Origin: Eupransor demetentiae
GTDB taxonomy: Bacteria > Bacillota > Bacilli > Lactobacillales > Lactobacillaceae
Assembly: GCF_963930865.1 (NCBI RefSeq)
Contig: NZ_CAWVOH010000001.1
Location: forward strand, 765,815-829,814
Reading direction: 5' to 3'
Length of the DNA: 64,000 bases
Below the pieces are notes generated by a model. The model did not search any database. It worked only from the letters and a program-made list of their open reading frames with translations, and had not been told where the DNA came from. Position 1 is the stretch's first letter. Every line of letters begins with the position of its first letter. Below are positions 50,856-59,156 of the stretch, piece by piece. A program made the position numbers and the translations under genes.

Positions 50856-52115
50856 TTAGGGATGCAAAATGTACTCTGAAACGGGCCTCATCGCCTGGGC
50901 TAACTCTGCGACCTCCTCAGCTGTTACCGCATTAATGGCGGCCTTCTGTTCAGCAAAAGTTGCCACGTTGCCACTGAGTTCTTGCGTTAGCTTTCCACTT
51001 AAGAGCGCCCCCGGTAGATCAACCCGTTGGGCCATCTGGTTTAAGAGGTCGGCCTTAGTTGCAGCCAAAGTATTTTCAGAAAAATCACCGTCTCGTAGCG
51101 CCTGAATACCGGCAGCAATAATGGCGCGGCTCTCCTCCAGCGCATCCCGGTTGATGCCGGCCGTTAAATAAAGCCAGGAACGGTCCTGCTGCCAACGGCT
51201 ATCAACACTATAGGCTAAAGAGGCCTCCTCGCGTAGTTGACGAAACATCAGCGAGCTAGGGCCGCCAGCAAGTAAACCATTCAACAAGTTGACATGATAA
51301 GGATTGACCTTGCCTTTAAAACGGTAGGACTGTGCCAGCAAAATTTGTTCCATGCCAGCCATTTGTTCGCTTCTTGATTCAAAAGCGCCCTGCCGAGGTT
51401 CTATCTGCGCTTGAGACAAGAATGATTTCCGTGCTTCCAAAGGCCAAGTCTGGAAGTAACTTTGCACTTCTTTTTCATCAAAATTACCCAGGACAGCAAT
51501 GGTTACTTGATCTTGACGAAGCATTTTAGCATGACAAGCCTCCAACTCTTCAGGTTGAATTTTTTCAACCTCGGCAACTTTCCCTAAAGCGGATTCAGCG
51601 ACAGCCTTTTGATCAAAACTGGCCGCCTTTAATTTTGTGAAAAGATAGCGATCCTTATCATCGCGGATGCTAGCCAATTCTTGCTTCAACGACTGCTTTT
51701 CAACCGGCAAAATCGAACTCGCAAATTTTGGATTCGAAAAGACCGGCTGAAAAATCATTCCCTTTAGAAAATCAAATTGCTCAAAGAGGTACTGTGCCGG
51801 TTGGCCCATAAACCGAGGCTCCGTGAACTGCAAAGTAAAGCGCAGCTGGTGCAGTCCTCCAAGAAAACCAACATCACTTTGGTAGCGCAGCCCGCCACGC
51901 TCAATCAAGGCTTGGGCCAGCGCCTGCTGACTGGGATAAGCTTGTGAAGAAACGGCTTGGATATAACTCAAAAGCGCCCGTCGACTAGTTGTGTCAGACT
52001 GGGCGGGTTGGGCAAAGTTCACAATAACTTGCACGCTTTTAAATTGTTGGCTCGGAAACAGGAGCAAATCCACGCCAGGCACTAATTGCTTTTTCAAATC
52101 ATTTAATCCATTCAA
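50856..52115 (-). CDS. M16 family protease-like subunit, YmfF type
   Basis: 419 aa, same fold as its neighbour but without the HxxEH zinc motif at the expected site, so it is the inactive partner. The apparent first codon is a TTG at 52115 without a good ribosome binding site; another TTG 18 nt downstream is possible. First gene of ymfF-ymfH-rodZ-pgsA. Confidence 0.88.
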   Translation of the reverse strand: MNGLNDLKKQLVPGVDLLLFPSQQFKSVQVIVNFAQPAQSDTTSRRALLSYIQAVSSQAYPSQQALAQALIERGGLRYQSDVGFLGGLHQLRFTLQFTEPRFMGQPAQYLFEQFDFLKGMIFQPVFSNPKFASSILPVEKQSLKQELASIRDDKDRYLFTKLKAASFDQKAVAESALGKVAEVEKIQPEELEACHAKMLRQDQVTIAVLGNFDEKEVQSYFQTWPLEARKSFLSQAQIEPRQGAFESRSEQMAGMEQILLAQSYRFKGKVNPYHVNLLNGLLAGGPSSLMFRQLREEASLAYSVDSRWQQDRSWLYLTAGINRDALEESRAIIAAGIQALRDGDFSENTLAATKADLLNQMAQRVDLPGALLSGKLTQELSGNVATFAEQKAAINAVTAEEVAELAQAMRPVSEYILHP

Positions 52116-52156
52116 TTTACTGCTATTAATCTTATCACTTTCCGGCTTTTATCCGA

Positions 52157-52186
52157 CAAAATAAAAAACGCCTCACGACGTTTTTA
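52157..52186 (-). terminator. Terminator of the amino-acid ABC operon
   Basis: AAAACG...CGTTTT stem followed by T-run on the minus strand, overlapping the end of the binding-protein gene. The stem is short. Confidence 0.6.
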
Positions 52187-53029
52187 TCCGAACCATTTCT
52201 TTTCCAGTGCTTGTAGTTGACCATTGGCCTTCATCTGGCGCAAACCACGGTCAACAGCCTTCTTCAAACCACGATCACCCTTACGCATTCCAACGACATC
52301 CTTACTCATTGGGAAATCGCCATAAGTAATCTGATAGTCTTCAGGGTGAGCTTGGTGGCTGACGTAATAACGTGCATAGTCTTCATCGACTAGCAAACCA
52401 TCAATTCGGCTCGCATTCAAATCATTGAAGGCCTTGTCGAAAGTGTCATAACCGACTGGCTTGCCACCCTTGATGTAGTTCTTCAACAATTTTGGATACT
52501 GGTTCAAAGTGTCATCCCCAGATGATGAAGTCTGATCCCCTAAGACCTTACCCTTCATGTCAGAAAAGTGTTCAATGTTATTTTTCTTCAGTGAAACCAC
52601 AACCTGGGTAGCCTGGTGGTAAGGCGTTGAGAAAGCGACTTGCTTGGCACGATCTGGCGTAGCTGTGTAACCGTTCCAGATAGCATCAATGTTTCCCGTA
52701 TTCAATTCCGTTTCCTTCATTGACCAGTCAATCGGCTGCCAATTAACCTTGATGCCCATTTTACCGAAGACAGCGTTGGCTAAATCAACATCAAAACCGG
52801 TTAATTCACCCTTGCTGTTACGAAAGCCCATTGGCACAAAAGTATCGTCCAAGCCAATCGTAATCACCTTGCTCGTCTTGATCCGGTCCCATTCATCGGC
52901 CTTTACCAAGCGATCTTCGCGAGACACATGGCGTTGACCGTTAACATAGGCCCAGGTCACTAGGATACCTAAAAAAAGTACAGCTAAAACGAGGCTATTC
53001 ACCACAATCTTTTTCTTACGTGAAACCAT
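52184..53029 (-). CDS. Amino-acid ABC transporter solute-binding protein, anchored, no lipobox
   Basis: 281 aa, SBP family 3: GLDDTFVPMGFRNSKGELTG, DVDLANAVF, IDAIWNGYT, LVDEDYARYYV. The N-terminus is basic (MVSRKKK), then hydrophobic (about 9-27), then AYVNGQRH; no cysteine occurs, so it cannot be a classical lipoprotein. It is probably an uncleaved anchor. Adjacent to its ATPase and permease under a CAC-specifier T-box, so histidine is the likely substrate. Confidence 0.92.
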   Translation of the reverse strand: MVSRKKKIVVNSLVLAVLFLGILVTWAYVNGQRHVSREDRLVKADEWDRIKTSKVITIGLDDTFVPMGFRNSKGELTGFDVDLANAVFGKMGIKVNWQPIDWSMKETELNTGNIDAIWNGYTATPDRAKQVAFSTPYHQATQVVVSLKKNNIEHFSDMKGKVLGDQTSSSGDDTLNQYPKLLKNYIKGGKPVGYDTFDKAFNDLNASRIDGLLVDEDYARYYVSHQAHPEDYQITYGDFPMSKDVVGMRKGDRGLKKAVDRGLRQMKANGQLQALEKKWFG

Positions 53030-53667
53030 TAGCGCTGGACCTCCTTGGCAAAGTCAAAGACCCGGTCTGAAATCTCTTCAGCAAAGGGCTGATCGTGCGT
53101 AATGACCATCTGCGTCACTCCGGCACTGCGCAAACTCTTAATCACTTCAGCAACCTGTTGCGTAGATTCCTGATCCAAACCAGAGGTTGGTTCGTCATAG
53201 GCGATGATTTGCGGATGCATGGCTAGCGCTCGGGCGATGGCGACACGCTGCTTTTGTCCACCAGAGAGTTGGTAAGGGTACAATTCCGCTTTATCAGCCA
53301 TCCCCAGTTCCTTTAACAGGTTTATGGCTTCCTTTTTAGCCTCGACTTTGCTCAAACCATTGACGGTCGTAGGAGCCAAAGTGATGTTTTGCAAAACCGT
53401 GTAATTAGGGAAGAGGTTGAAATCCTGGAAGATGATTCCAATTTTGCTGTTCAAGCGGCTGTCGTTGATATCAAAGTGGTCATCATCAATCGTGATTGTC
53501 CCACGGTCAGCCGTTTCCAAACCAGTCATCACCTTAATCAAGGTTGTTTTACCAATCCCTGAAGGCCCAATGACCGACATCACCTCGCCGTTTTGTACGG
53601 TTAAGCTAAGATCTTTAAAAATGAGATTGTCACCGTATGACTTGGTTAAACCTTTAATTTCAATCAT
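53029..53667 (-). CDS. Amino-acid ABC transporter ATP-binding protein
   Basis: 212 aa. Walker A GPSGIGKTT, Q-loop IIFQDFNLFPN, signature LSGGQKQR, Walker B IIAYDEPTSGLD. I start at the ATG at 53667 with GGAGGTAA in front; an upstream in-frame start 18 nt earlier would overlap that site. Confidence 0.95.
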   Translation of the reverse strand: MIEIKGLTKSYGDNLIFKDLSLTVQNGEVMSVIGPSGIGKTTLIKVMTGLETADRGTITIDDDHFDINDSRLNSKIGIIFQDFNLFPNYTVLQNITLAPTTVNGLSKVEAKKEAINLLKELGMADKAELYPYQLSGGQKQRVAIARALAMHPQIIAYDEPTSGLDQESTQQVAEVIKSLRSAGVTQMVITHDQPFAEEISDRVFDFAKEVQR

Positions 53668-53671
53668 CTGC

Positions 53672-54313
53672 TTACCTCCATACACTCAAACGCTTTTCGC
53701 TGCGACGCAAAGCAATGGTAACCAAAGCCGTCATCAACAGGTAGAGAACCCCGACCAAAAGATAAGGGAAAAGCGTGACATCACGACTGGCCGCAATACT
53801 TCCGGCACGAAGGATGTCGCCCAAACCAATCACGTAAATCAAGGAAGTATCCTTAACCAAGTTCACCACTTCGTTTCCAAAGGATGGCACCACGATTTTG
53901 ACCACTTGGGGCAAGATAATCTTAGTGAAGGTTTGGAATTTGTTTAGGCCCAAGACCTTGGCGGCATCGTACTGGCCCTTAGGAATGGCTTGCAAACCAC
54001 CACGGAAAATTTCAGCCAAGTAAGCCGCGTAGTTAATGATGAAAGCAATGCAAGCTGCTTCGAAACGGGGGAAGGAAATCCCAACCATGCTCAAGCCGTA
54101 GTAGATAAAGATCAACTGGAGCAAGAGTGGCGTTCCACGCATCACCCAAATATAACCATTAATCAACCAACGGATGGTGAAGTAGGGACTATTGATTCCC
54201 AAGGACACCAAAATTCCCAGCGGCAACGAGCCAATCAAGGTAATAAAGAAAACCCCGAGCGTTAGGCTCAGCCCCGACGTAATGCTGGGCAAAATCTCAA
54301 ATAAATAATTCAT
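53672..54313 (-). CDS. Amino-acid ABC transporter permease
   Basis: 213 aa HisMQ/GlnP-type permease with about five hydrophobic segments, IWVMRGTPLLLQL near residue 55, YLAEIFRGGLQAIPKGQYDAAKVLGL (EAA loop). First gene of the T-box operon (permease, ATPase, binding protein), the order known for T-box regulated histidine transporters in Lactobacillales. Confidence 0.95.
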   Translation of the reverse strand: MNYLFEILPSITSGLSLTLGVFFITLIGSLPLGILVSLGINSPYFTIRWLINGYIWVMRGTPLLLQLIFIYYGLSMVGISFPRFEAACIAFIINYAAYLAEIFRGGLQAIPKGQYDAAKVLGLNKFQTFTKIILPQVVKIVVPSFGNEVVNLVKDTSLIYVIGLGDILRAGSIAASRDVTLFPYLLVGVLYLLMTALVTIALRRSEKRLSVWR

Positions 54314-54349
54314 CGTAAACTCCCTTACCCTGTAACTCTCAAACTGAAA

Positions 54350-54605
54350 TAAAAAAGCCCTCTAAGTGAATTAACACTTAGAGGGCGTCAAACCGCGGTA
54401 CCACCTCATAGATGTCCTAGCATTGCTGCTAAAACCTCGCTCAGTCAATGACTGAATGTGATAACGGACACGGCCGACATAACCTAATTAGTTCAGTTAT
54501 GCACTCGTAGATGTGGTTCATTTAAAGCCTCTGCCAACTCGCATTAACCGTTAGCTTTCTGTAAGAAGTCTTTAAACTACTCTTCTACTCATCGATTTAG
54601 TAATT
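54350..54605 (-). promoter_or_regulatory. T-box riboswitch, specifier CAC (His)
   Basis: Minus-strand leader with the T-box AGGTGGTACCGCGG (54406-54393), Stem I with GATGAGTAGAAGAGTA and the GAAC-CAC-ATCTACGAG specifier region (CAC at 54515-54513), and a 12-bp terminator GCCCTCTAAGTG / CACTTAGAGGGC followed by T6 (54386-54351). By alignment to the usual codon-A(C/T)C-T..GAG pattern the specifier is CAC; ACC (Thr), one base earlier, is the second choice. Uncharged tRNA(His) would turn on the ABC transporter. Confidence 0.92.
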
Positions 54606-54611
54606 GCAGAA

Positions 54612-54640
54612 AGTATAACCCCTGCCGGCTCAGACGTCAA
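54612..54640 (-). promoter_or_regulatory. Promoter of the T-box operon
   Basis: TTGACG (54640-54635), a 17-nt spacer and TATACT (54617-54612) on the minus strand, directly behind the mreD stop codon. The transcript would start near 54605. Confidence 0.75.
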
Positions 54641-54642
54641 GC

Positions 54643-55170
54643 TTAAGGTAAAACTTGGAAAAGCGACCAGGTTGGGTAATAACCCAAAGCCGCAATAATT
54701 AAGTTTAAAAGTACCGTTGGCAAGAATTCATAAACCATGAAGGTAACAAAAGACAAATTGGCAATATTAATAATAAAGCCAGCCATGTAAGTTACCAAAA
54801 GATAAACCGTCGATCCAATCAAAAACAATAAAAGGCCCGACATCAAGCGTTCATCAAAGAAAGAACGCAATTGGAACATCACCACCGTTGATGCCAGAAA
54901 GGCAACGGTATAAGTTCCAAAAATCCCCGTGTAATAAATATCAAAGAGAATACCAATCACGGCAACGTAAACCCAGTAAGAGACCTTCATCGCCGTTTCA
55001 AACTGAACGGCATAAAAGAGCCAAATCAAAGTCAGCATTGGCAAAACATTAAAGGGAAAATGCGTCAAAATCGGACTCAATGATGATTTTAAATTCCCAT
55101 CAATGAAGAAGAACAAGAAAAGAACGATTGGATAAATGACTCGAAAACGAAAAATCTGCCAAAGTGCCAT
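54643..55170 (-). CDS. mreD: Rod shape-determining protein MreD
   Basis: 175-aa integral membrane protein with about five hydrophobic segments, in the mreBCD order; ATG overlaps the mreC stop. Sequence conservation of MreD is low, so the call rests on position, size and membrane topology, with DIYYTGIFG-like motif (GILFDIYYTGIFGTYT) as support. Confidence 0.92.
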   Translation of the reverse strand: MALWQIFRFRVIYPIVLFLFFFIDGNLKSSLSPILTHFPFNVLPMLTLIWLFYAVQFETAMKVSYWVYVAVIGILFDIYYTGIFGTYTVAFLASTVVMFQLRSFFDERLMSGLLLFLIGSTVYLLVTYMAGFIINIANLSFVTFMVYEFLPTVLLNLIIAALGYYPTWSLFQVLP

Positions 55171-56027
55171 TACTTAGTCCCCATCTGTGATACTGCAACC
55201 AAGACCGTTGTAATATTACTCAAATCAGCACTTGGTTGAATGTAGACCTTGCGCGACAAACCATAATCATCCGTCGTAACTTCGGCAACCTTACCAACAT
55301 AAAGGCCGGCAGGGATAACGCCACCCAGTCCAGAAGTTTGAACCAAGTCACCCTTCTTAATCGACTTGCTTGACGTAATTTGTCCCATGACGATTTGGTT
55401 ATTGTCCGAATCAAAGTCAGAAATAATCCCGTTAATATCGCCTTCCTTACCCTTAATGGTAATGGCGAAACGGTTAGAATCCTCACTGGTATCTGAAATC
55501 AGGGCAACCTTCGAGTTAACCGTGTTAACTTCCTTGATACGTCCAATGATTCCGGAACCGGCCATAACCGGCATCCCCTTTTTCAAACCAGCATTCGCAC
55601 CTTTATCAATGATTAACTGCGACTGCCAAGTCGTTGGTGAACGACTAATCGTAACGGCTGAAACGGTCTTATAATCGGTCAAAGTCGCCTTTAATTTCAA
55701 TTGCTTTTTCAAGGATTGATTTTCAGCTTCGACAGTCTGCAAACGGACCTTGTCTTGTGCGTAGTCGTCAATCTGTGACTTCAATTTTTGATTTTCTTGG
55801 AAAGTGTTTAGCAAGTTACCAACGTTGTTGGCTGACTTACCAATCACATTGGTTGGCGCCGTCATGACACGGCTAACACCACCGGCCAAATCGTTAACCA
55901 CACGTTGAAAGAATGGTGGTGTGTTCGTTCGCTTAGCCCACCAGTTGGAACCAGCAATCAAACCGACAATCACGAAAAAACCGATTAAGATTGTTACTAC
56001 TGTTCTTGAAGAAAAAAGCTTTCGCAT
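55170..56027 (-). CDS. mreC: Rod shape-determining protein MreC
   Basis: 285 aa: short basic N-terminus, one membrane span (about 10-27), a coiled coil (about 65-105) and the beta-barrel domain with GLKKGMPVMAGSGIIGRI. The start is the ATG at 56027 with AAGGAA 8-9 nt upstream; a TTG at 56054 is the alternative. A hairpin-T-run lies between mreB and mreC. Confidence 0.95.
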   Translation of the reverse strand: MRKLFSSRTVVTILIGFFVIVGLIAGSNWWAKRTNTPPFFQRVVNDLAGGVSRVMTAPTNVIGKSANNVGNLLNTFQENQKLKSQIDDYAQDKVRLQTVEAENQSLKKQLKLKATLTDYKTVSAVTISRSPTTWQSQLIIDKGANAGLKKGMPVMAGSGIIGRIKEVNTVNSKVALISDTSEDSNRFAITIKGKEGDINGIISDFDSDNNQIVMGQITSSKSIKKGDLVQTSGLGGVIPAGLYVGKVAEVTTDDYGLSRKVYIQPSADLSNITTVLVAVSQMGTK

Positions 56028-56049
56028 CAGTTCATTCCTTCCCCGCCTC

Positions 56050-56083
56050 TTCAAAATAAAAGCGTAGCGAAAACGCCACGCTC
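56050..56083 (-). terminator. Terminator-like hairpin between mreB and mreC
   Basis: AGCGTGGCG-TTTT-CGCTACGCT (one G-T pair) followed by TTTTATTTT on the minus strand. It would lower expression of mreCD relative to mreB if it works as a partial terminator. Confidence 0.7.
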
Positions 56084-56097
56084 CTTAACAAATTCTC

Positions 56098-57105
56098 TTA
56101 CTTTTGACGAAGAGCATCCAATGACTTCAATGATTCACCAATTCCATTTGCAACAGCGTCCAAAGGATCGCTAGCAATCAAAACAGGCACCTTGGTGACT
56201 TCTTGAATCATCTTGTCCAAGCCACGCAACATGGCTCCGCCACCAGTCAAAACCATACCGTGGTCAATAACATCGGCAGCGATTTCTGGTTGAGTGGCTT
56301 CCAAAGTTTCACGCAAGGCGTTCACGATTTCAGCAATTGGTTCTTGAATGGCCATCGAAACATCTTCGGCTGACACTTCATAAGTCTTTGGCAAACCAGT
56401 CAAAAGATCACGTCCACGAACCTTGGAGGAAGGAATGTTTTCGGCTTCTTCAAGAGAAACCGTTCCAACATCAATCTTCAGTTGCTCGGCAGTTGGTTCA
56501 CCAATGGCAGCGTTGTACTTGTTGCGAACAAAGCTTTGAATGGCTTCATCAAGCTTATCGCCAGCAAAGCGAGTTGAACGACTAGAAACGATTCCACCCA
56601 AAGAAATTGTGGCAACGTCAGTAGTTCCACCACCAAGATCAACAACCATTGAACCAGTTGGATCCATAACGGGCAAACCTGCACCAACAGCGGCAGCAAA
56701 TGGCTCTTCCAAAACGAAGGCATCACGAGCGCCCGCAACACGAGCAGCATCAATCACGGCACGACGTTCAACAGCCGTAATACCGGATGGGACACCCAAA
56801 GTAACGTAAGGCTTACCAACACGACCACCCAAAGCCTTCTTTAGGTAATATGACAGCATCGCAACCGTCGTATCGTAATCAGCAATGACACCGTCACGCA
56901 TCGGACGAATGGCGGCGATACTTGAAGGAGTGCGTCCCAACATATCACGTGCTTCGCTTCCAACAGCAATAACTTCATTAGTCTCAGTATTACGTGCGAC
57001 CACGGATGGTTCACGCAAAACAATGCCCTTGCCTTCTACGTAGACGTAAGTATTTGCTGTTCCTAAATCAATTCCAATATTACGTTGTCCAAATGAAAAA
57101 ACCAC
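56098..57105 (-). CDS. mreB: Rod shape-determining protein MreB
   Basis: Actin-like filament protein that guides lateral wall synthesis. The 335-aa protein has IGIDLGTANTYVYV, VPSGITAVERRAV, DLGGGTTDVATIS, and the late TGGGAMLRGLD. The start is GTG at 57105 with GAGG 7 nt upstream, which gives the family N-terminus; an ATG 15 nt upstream has no ribosome binding site. An inverted repeat GGTGAA-N7-TTCACC lies in the leader at 57126-57144. Confidence 0.96.
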   Translation of the reverse strand: MVFSFGQRNIGIDLGTANTYVYVEGKGIVLREPSVVARNTETNEVIAVGSEARDMLGRTPSSIAAIRPMRDGVIADYDTTVAMLSYYLKKALGGRVGKPYVTLGVPSGITAVERRAVIDAARVAGARDAFVLEEPFAAAVGAGLPVMDPTGSMVVDLGGGTTDVATISLGGIVSSRSTRFAGDKLDEAIQSFVRNKYNAAIGEPTAEQLKIDVGTVSLEEAENIPSSKVRGRDLLTGLPKTYEVSAEDVSMAIQEPIAEIVNALRETLEATQPEIAADVIDHGMVLTGGGAMLRGLDKMIQEVTKVPVLIASDPLDAVANGIGESLKSLDALRQK

Positions 57106-57169
57106 TAGTCTGCCTCGCATTTTTAGGTGAAATCAGTCTTCACCATTTTTAAACTCTATACTTGAGATA

Positions 57170-57175
57170 ATTGTA
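57170..57175 (-). promoter_or_regulatory. Extended -10 of mreB
   Basis: TGCTACAAT on the minus strand (TACAAT 57175-57170). Start near 57163, leader about 58 nt containing the 57126-57144 inverted repeat. The -35 is weak. Confidence 0.45.
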
Positions 57176-57199
57176 GCATATTTTAAAAGGGTGAACACG

Positions 57200-57373
57200 T
57201 TATTTTACGCGTAAATAGGTAACCTTGCCGCCACGATGAGCAACGCCTTGAACAGTGTTCTGATAGGCAAAGTCGTGCCAAGCACGTTGAAAAGCAACGA
57301 AGTTTTCAGGGCTAATTTCAATCTTATCGATTTTGCCATCTTTTAAATCATTTAATGCTGCTTCAAAGTCCAT
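57200..57373 (-). CDS. Small conserved-looking protein of unknown function (57 aa)
   Basis: A 57-codon frame starts with MDFEAALNDLKDGKID and ends GGKVTYLRVK, TAA at 57202-57200. AGGAG lies 7 nt before the ATG. Codon use is like its neighbours and it fills the gap between mreB and the divergent gene, with its own extended -10 TGTTACAAT (57407-57402). The product is soluble, with mixed charge and one His-Trp-rich stretch (RAWHDFAY). I do not recognise the family. Confidence 0.7.
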   Translation of the reverse strand: MDFEAALNDLKDGKIDKIEISPENFVAFQRAWHDFAYQNTVQGVAHRGGKVTYLRVK

Positions 57374-57401
57374 GCTAAACTCCTATATTTATTCCTCTAG
57401 A

Positions 57402-57407
57402 ATTGTA
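57402..57407 (-). promoter_or_regulatory. Extended -10 of the 57-aa gene
   Basis: TGTTACAAT on the minus strand, 28 nt before the ATG; no good -35. Confidence 0.4.
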
Positions 57408-57449
57408 ACATAATCGCCCTAATCCCCTATGCAAAGCACCGGGCTATAG

Positions 57450-57455
57450 TATAAT
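57450..57455 (+). promoter_or_regulatory. -10 box of the MucBP-like gene
   Basis: Perfect TATAAT 23 nt before the ATG at 57479; weak -35 region. Confidence 0.5.
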
Positions 57456-57478
57456 GAAGTGTAAGAAAGGAATTGCTT

Positions 57479-58177
57479 ATGCTAAAAGATGCCGCCCCAT
57501 TGTGGCTTTACTGTCGCAATATTAGTAACAACACAATTTTATATGGTCCTAAAGAAGTTCAAGGACAAATTGGTGAACGTTACCGAATCAATCAGCCTAA
57601 CTTTGACAATTATCGTTTTGTCGATGCGACTGGCGAATTGAGTGGGGTTTTAGGCAACCATGAGCAGTCTTTAACACTTTACTACTGCCCTGCAACTTGG
57701 GCTCAGGTTCAACGCATTTTAGTTTACCTAGAAATCCAAAAAGAATTGCCGGTATACAGTCAGCCTAGCGATGATAAGGCCGCTATCAAGATTATTCCAG
57801 CAGGTTCAAAGTGGCTTACCCGATTGCGCGTAACCACTGATCAACACGAATTCTGGTATCAAATTGGCAACGATGAATGGTTGCAATTTGAAAGCGGCGC
57901 AGTTGTTCTAAAAGAACACGAAGACGCAATCGCCAATCAGCGCTATCAAGCCGCTGAAAAAAAGCAAGCCGACCAACAAGTTAATGCGATTATCGACTTC
58001 TTACCGGAACAGCTATTGGATTTGGCCGACGAACCATATGGTAAGACCATCAATCAGGTTCCTAACGGTGATTACGTCATGGTTGACGACCATTTCCAGG
58101 ATGAAAATGAAGTTACTTGGTGCCACATCAAAGACTTAGGTTGGGCAAATGGCATCTACGTTCGGATGCTATCCTAA
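57479..58177 (+). CDS. MucBP-like / SH3-like domain protein without export signal
   Basis: 232 aa. Residues about 15-70 match the MucBP pattern (VQGQIGERYRIN, FDNYRFVDATGELSGVLGN, LTLYYCP), normally found in secreted mucus-binding proteins. Residues about 80-140 (VYSQPSDDKAAIKIIPAGSKW) and about 185-230 (YGKTINQVPNGDYVMVDD) look like SH3b or GW-type beta repeats, joined by a charged helix. No signal peptide or anchor is visible, which is odd. GAAAGGAA sets the ATG at 57479. The 3' end overlaps that of miaA by 9 nt. Confidence 0.7.
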   Translation: MLKDAAPLWLYCRNISNNTILYGPKEVQGQIGERYRINQPNFDNYRFVDATGELSGVLGNHEQSLTLYYCPATWAQVQRILVYLEIQKELPVYSQPSDDKAAIKIIPAGSKWLTRLRVTTDQHEFWYQIGNDEWLQFESGAVVLKEHEDAIANQRYQAAEKKQADQQVNAIIDFLPEQLLDLADEPYGKTINQVPNGDYVMVDDHFQDENEVTWCHIKDLGWANGIYVRMLS

Positions 58178-59068
58178 TGCTTTTTGCCAGTTAGAAACTC
58201 GCTCTGGTAGTTCAGTTTGGATTTGATCGGCTGGCAACCATTCCAAACCCGGGATTTGGTGACGCCAATAGGTTAACTGGCGCTTAGCATAACGGCGCGA
58301 ATCCTGTTGGATAGCAGCCTTAACGCTTGCCAAATCGCCCTGCCCTTCAAAGTAAGGGTAAAATTCTTTATAACCAATGGCCTTACCGGCCTGCAAAGAA
58401 AGTCCACCAGCTTGATAAAGTTGCTGGGCTTCTTTTTCTATCCCCTGGTCAAACATGAGCTCGACACGGGCATTGATTCGGTCGTAGAGCGCTTGCCTTG
58501 GCCAATCTGGTGCAAGGACTAGGCTTTGGTACTCGGGACGACTAGCGCTGTTCTTAAGGCCGTATTTTTGAATTTGAAGGGCACGAATAACACGCTGCTT
58601 ATTATTCAAATCAACAGTAGCAATAAAATCAGACTGAGGACCCGCCTTTAAGGATTGTACGAGTTCGTCCAAAGATTTCTTTTCGAGCAGTGCTACTTCT
58701 TCAGGATTGGATGCTTGAAAGTCTAAGTTTTGCAGCCCTAGCAATGCTTTGACGTAAAAGCCAGTGCCGCCCGTTACAATGGGTAACTTGCCCTTTTGAT
58801 GAATCGCCAAAATCGCTTCATCGGCAGCTTTGACGAAATCAGCGACTGAAAAGGAAGCCGTCATTGGAATCAAATCGATTAAGTGGTGCACGGCTTGTGC
58901 CTGTTCTTCGGCCGTCACTTTCGCCGTTCCAATATCTAGACCTCGATAGATCTGCATTGAATCTGCCGAAACAATTTCACCGTTAAAACATTGTGCCATC
59001 TCGATGGCTAGGGCGCTTTTACCGGAAGCAGTGGGTCCTGCGATGACGAGTATGGGAATTTTTGGCAT
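58169..59068 (-). CDS. miaA: tRNA dimethylallyltransferase
   Basis: Adds dimethylallyl to A37 of tRNAs that read UNN codons. The 299-aa protein has GPTASGKSALAIEMA, ISADSMQIYRGLDIGTAK, GGTGFYVKALL, and QSRRYAKRQLTYWR-like QDSRRYAKRQLTYWR. GGAGGAG precedes the ATG at 59068. hfq and glnR are not adjacent. Confidence 0.97.
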   Translation of the reverse strand: MPKIPILVIAGPTASGKSALAIEMAQCFNGEIVSADSMQIYRGLDIGTAKVTAEEQAQAVHHLIDLIPMTASFSVADFVKAADEAILAIHQKGKLPIVTGGTGFYVKALLGLQNLDFQASNPEEVALLEKKSLDELVQSLKAGPQSDFIATVDLNNKQRVIRALQIQKYGLKNSASRPEYQSLVLAPDWPRQALYDRINARVELMFDQGIEKEAQQLYQAGGLSLQAGKAIGYKEFYPYFEGQGDLASVKAAIQQDSRRYAKRQLTYWRHQIPGLEWLPADQIQTELPERVSNWQKALG

Positions 59069-59097
59069 AACTCCTCCTATTATTTTGAACAATCGTA

Positions 59098-59126
59098 TTT
59101 ACAAAGTTCCGAAAATAAACGATAAT
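59098..59126 (+). promoter_or_regulatory. Promoter of the DUF3042 gene
   Basis: TTTACA (59098-59103), a 17-nt spacer, GATAAT (59121-59126); 31 nt before the ATG. Confidence 0.65.
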
Positions 59127-59156
59127 GGCAACATAATCCATTTAAAGGAGAGTATG

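Noticed and set aside
54513..54516. ACC (Thr) as T-box specifier
   Set aside because: Aligning the following ATCTACGAG with the usual A(C/T)CT..GAG puts CAC in the specifier position, and the operon encodes a His/polar-type transporter; kept only as second choice.
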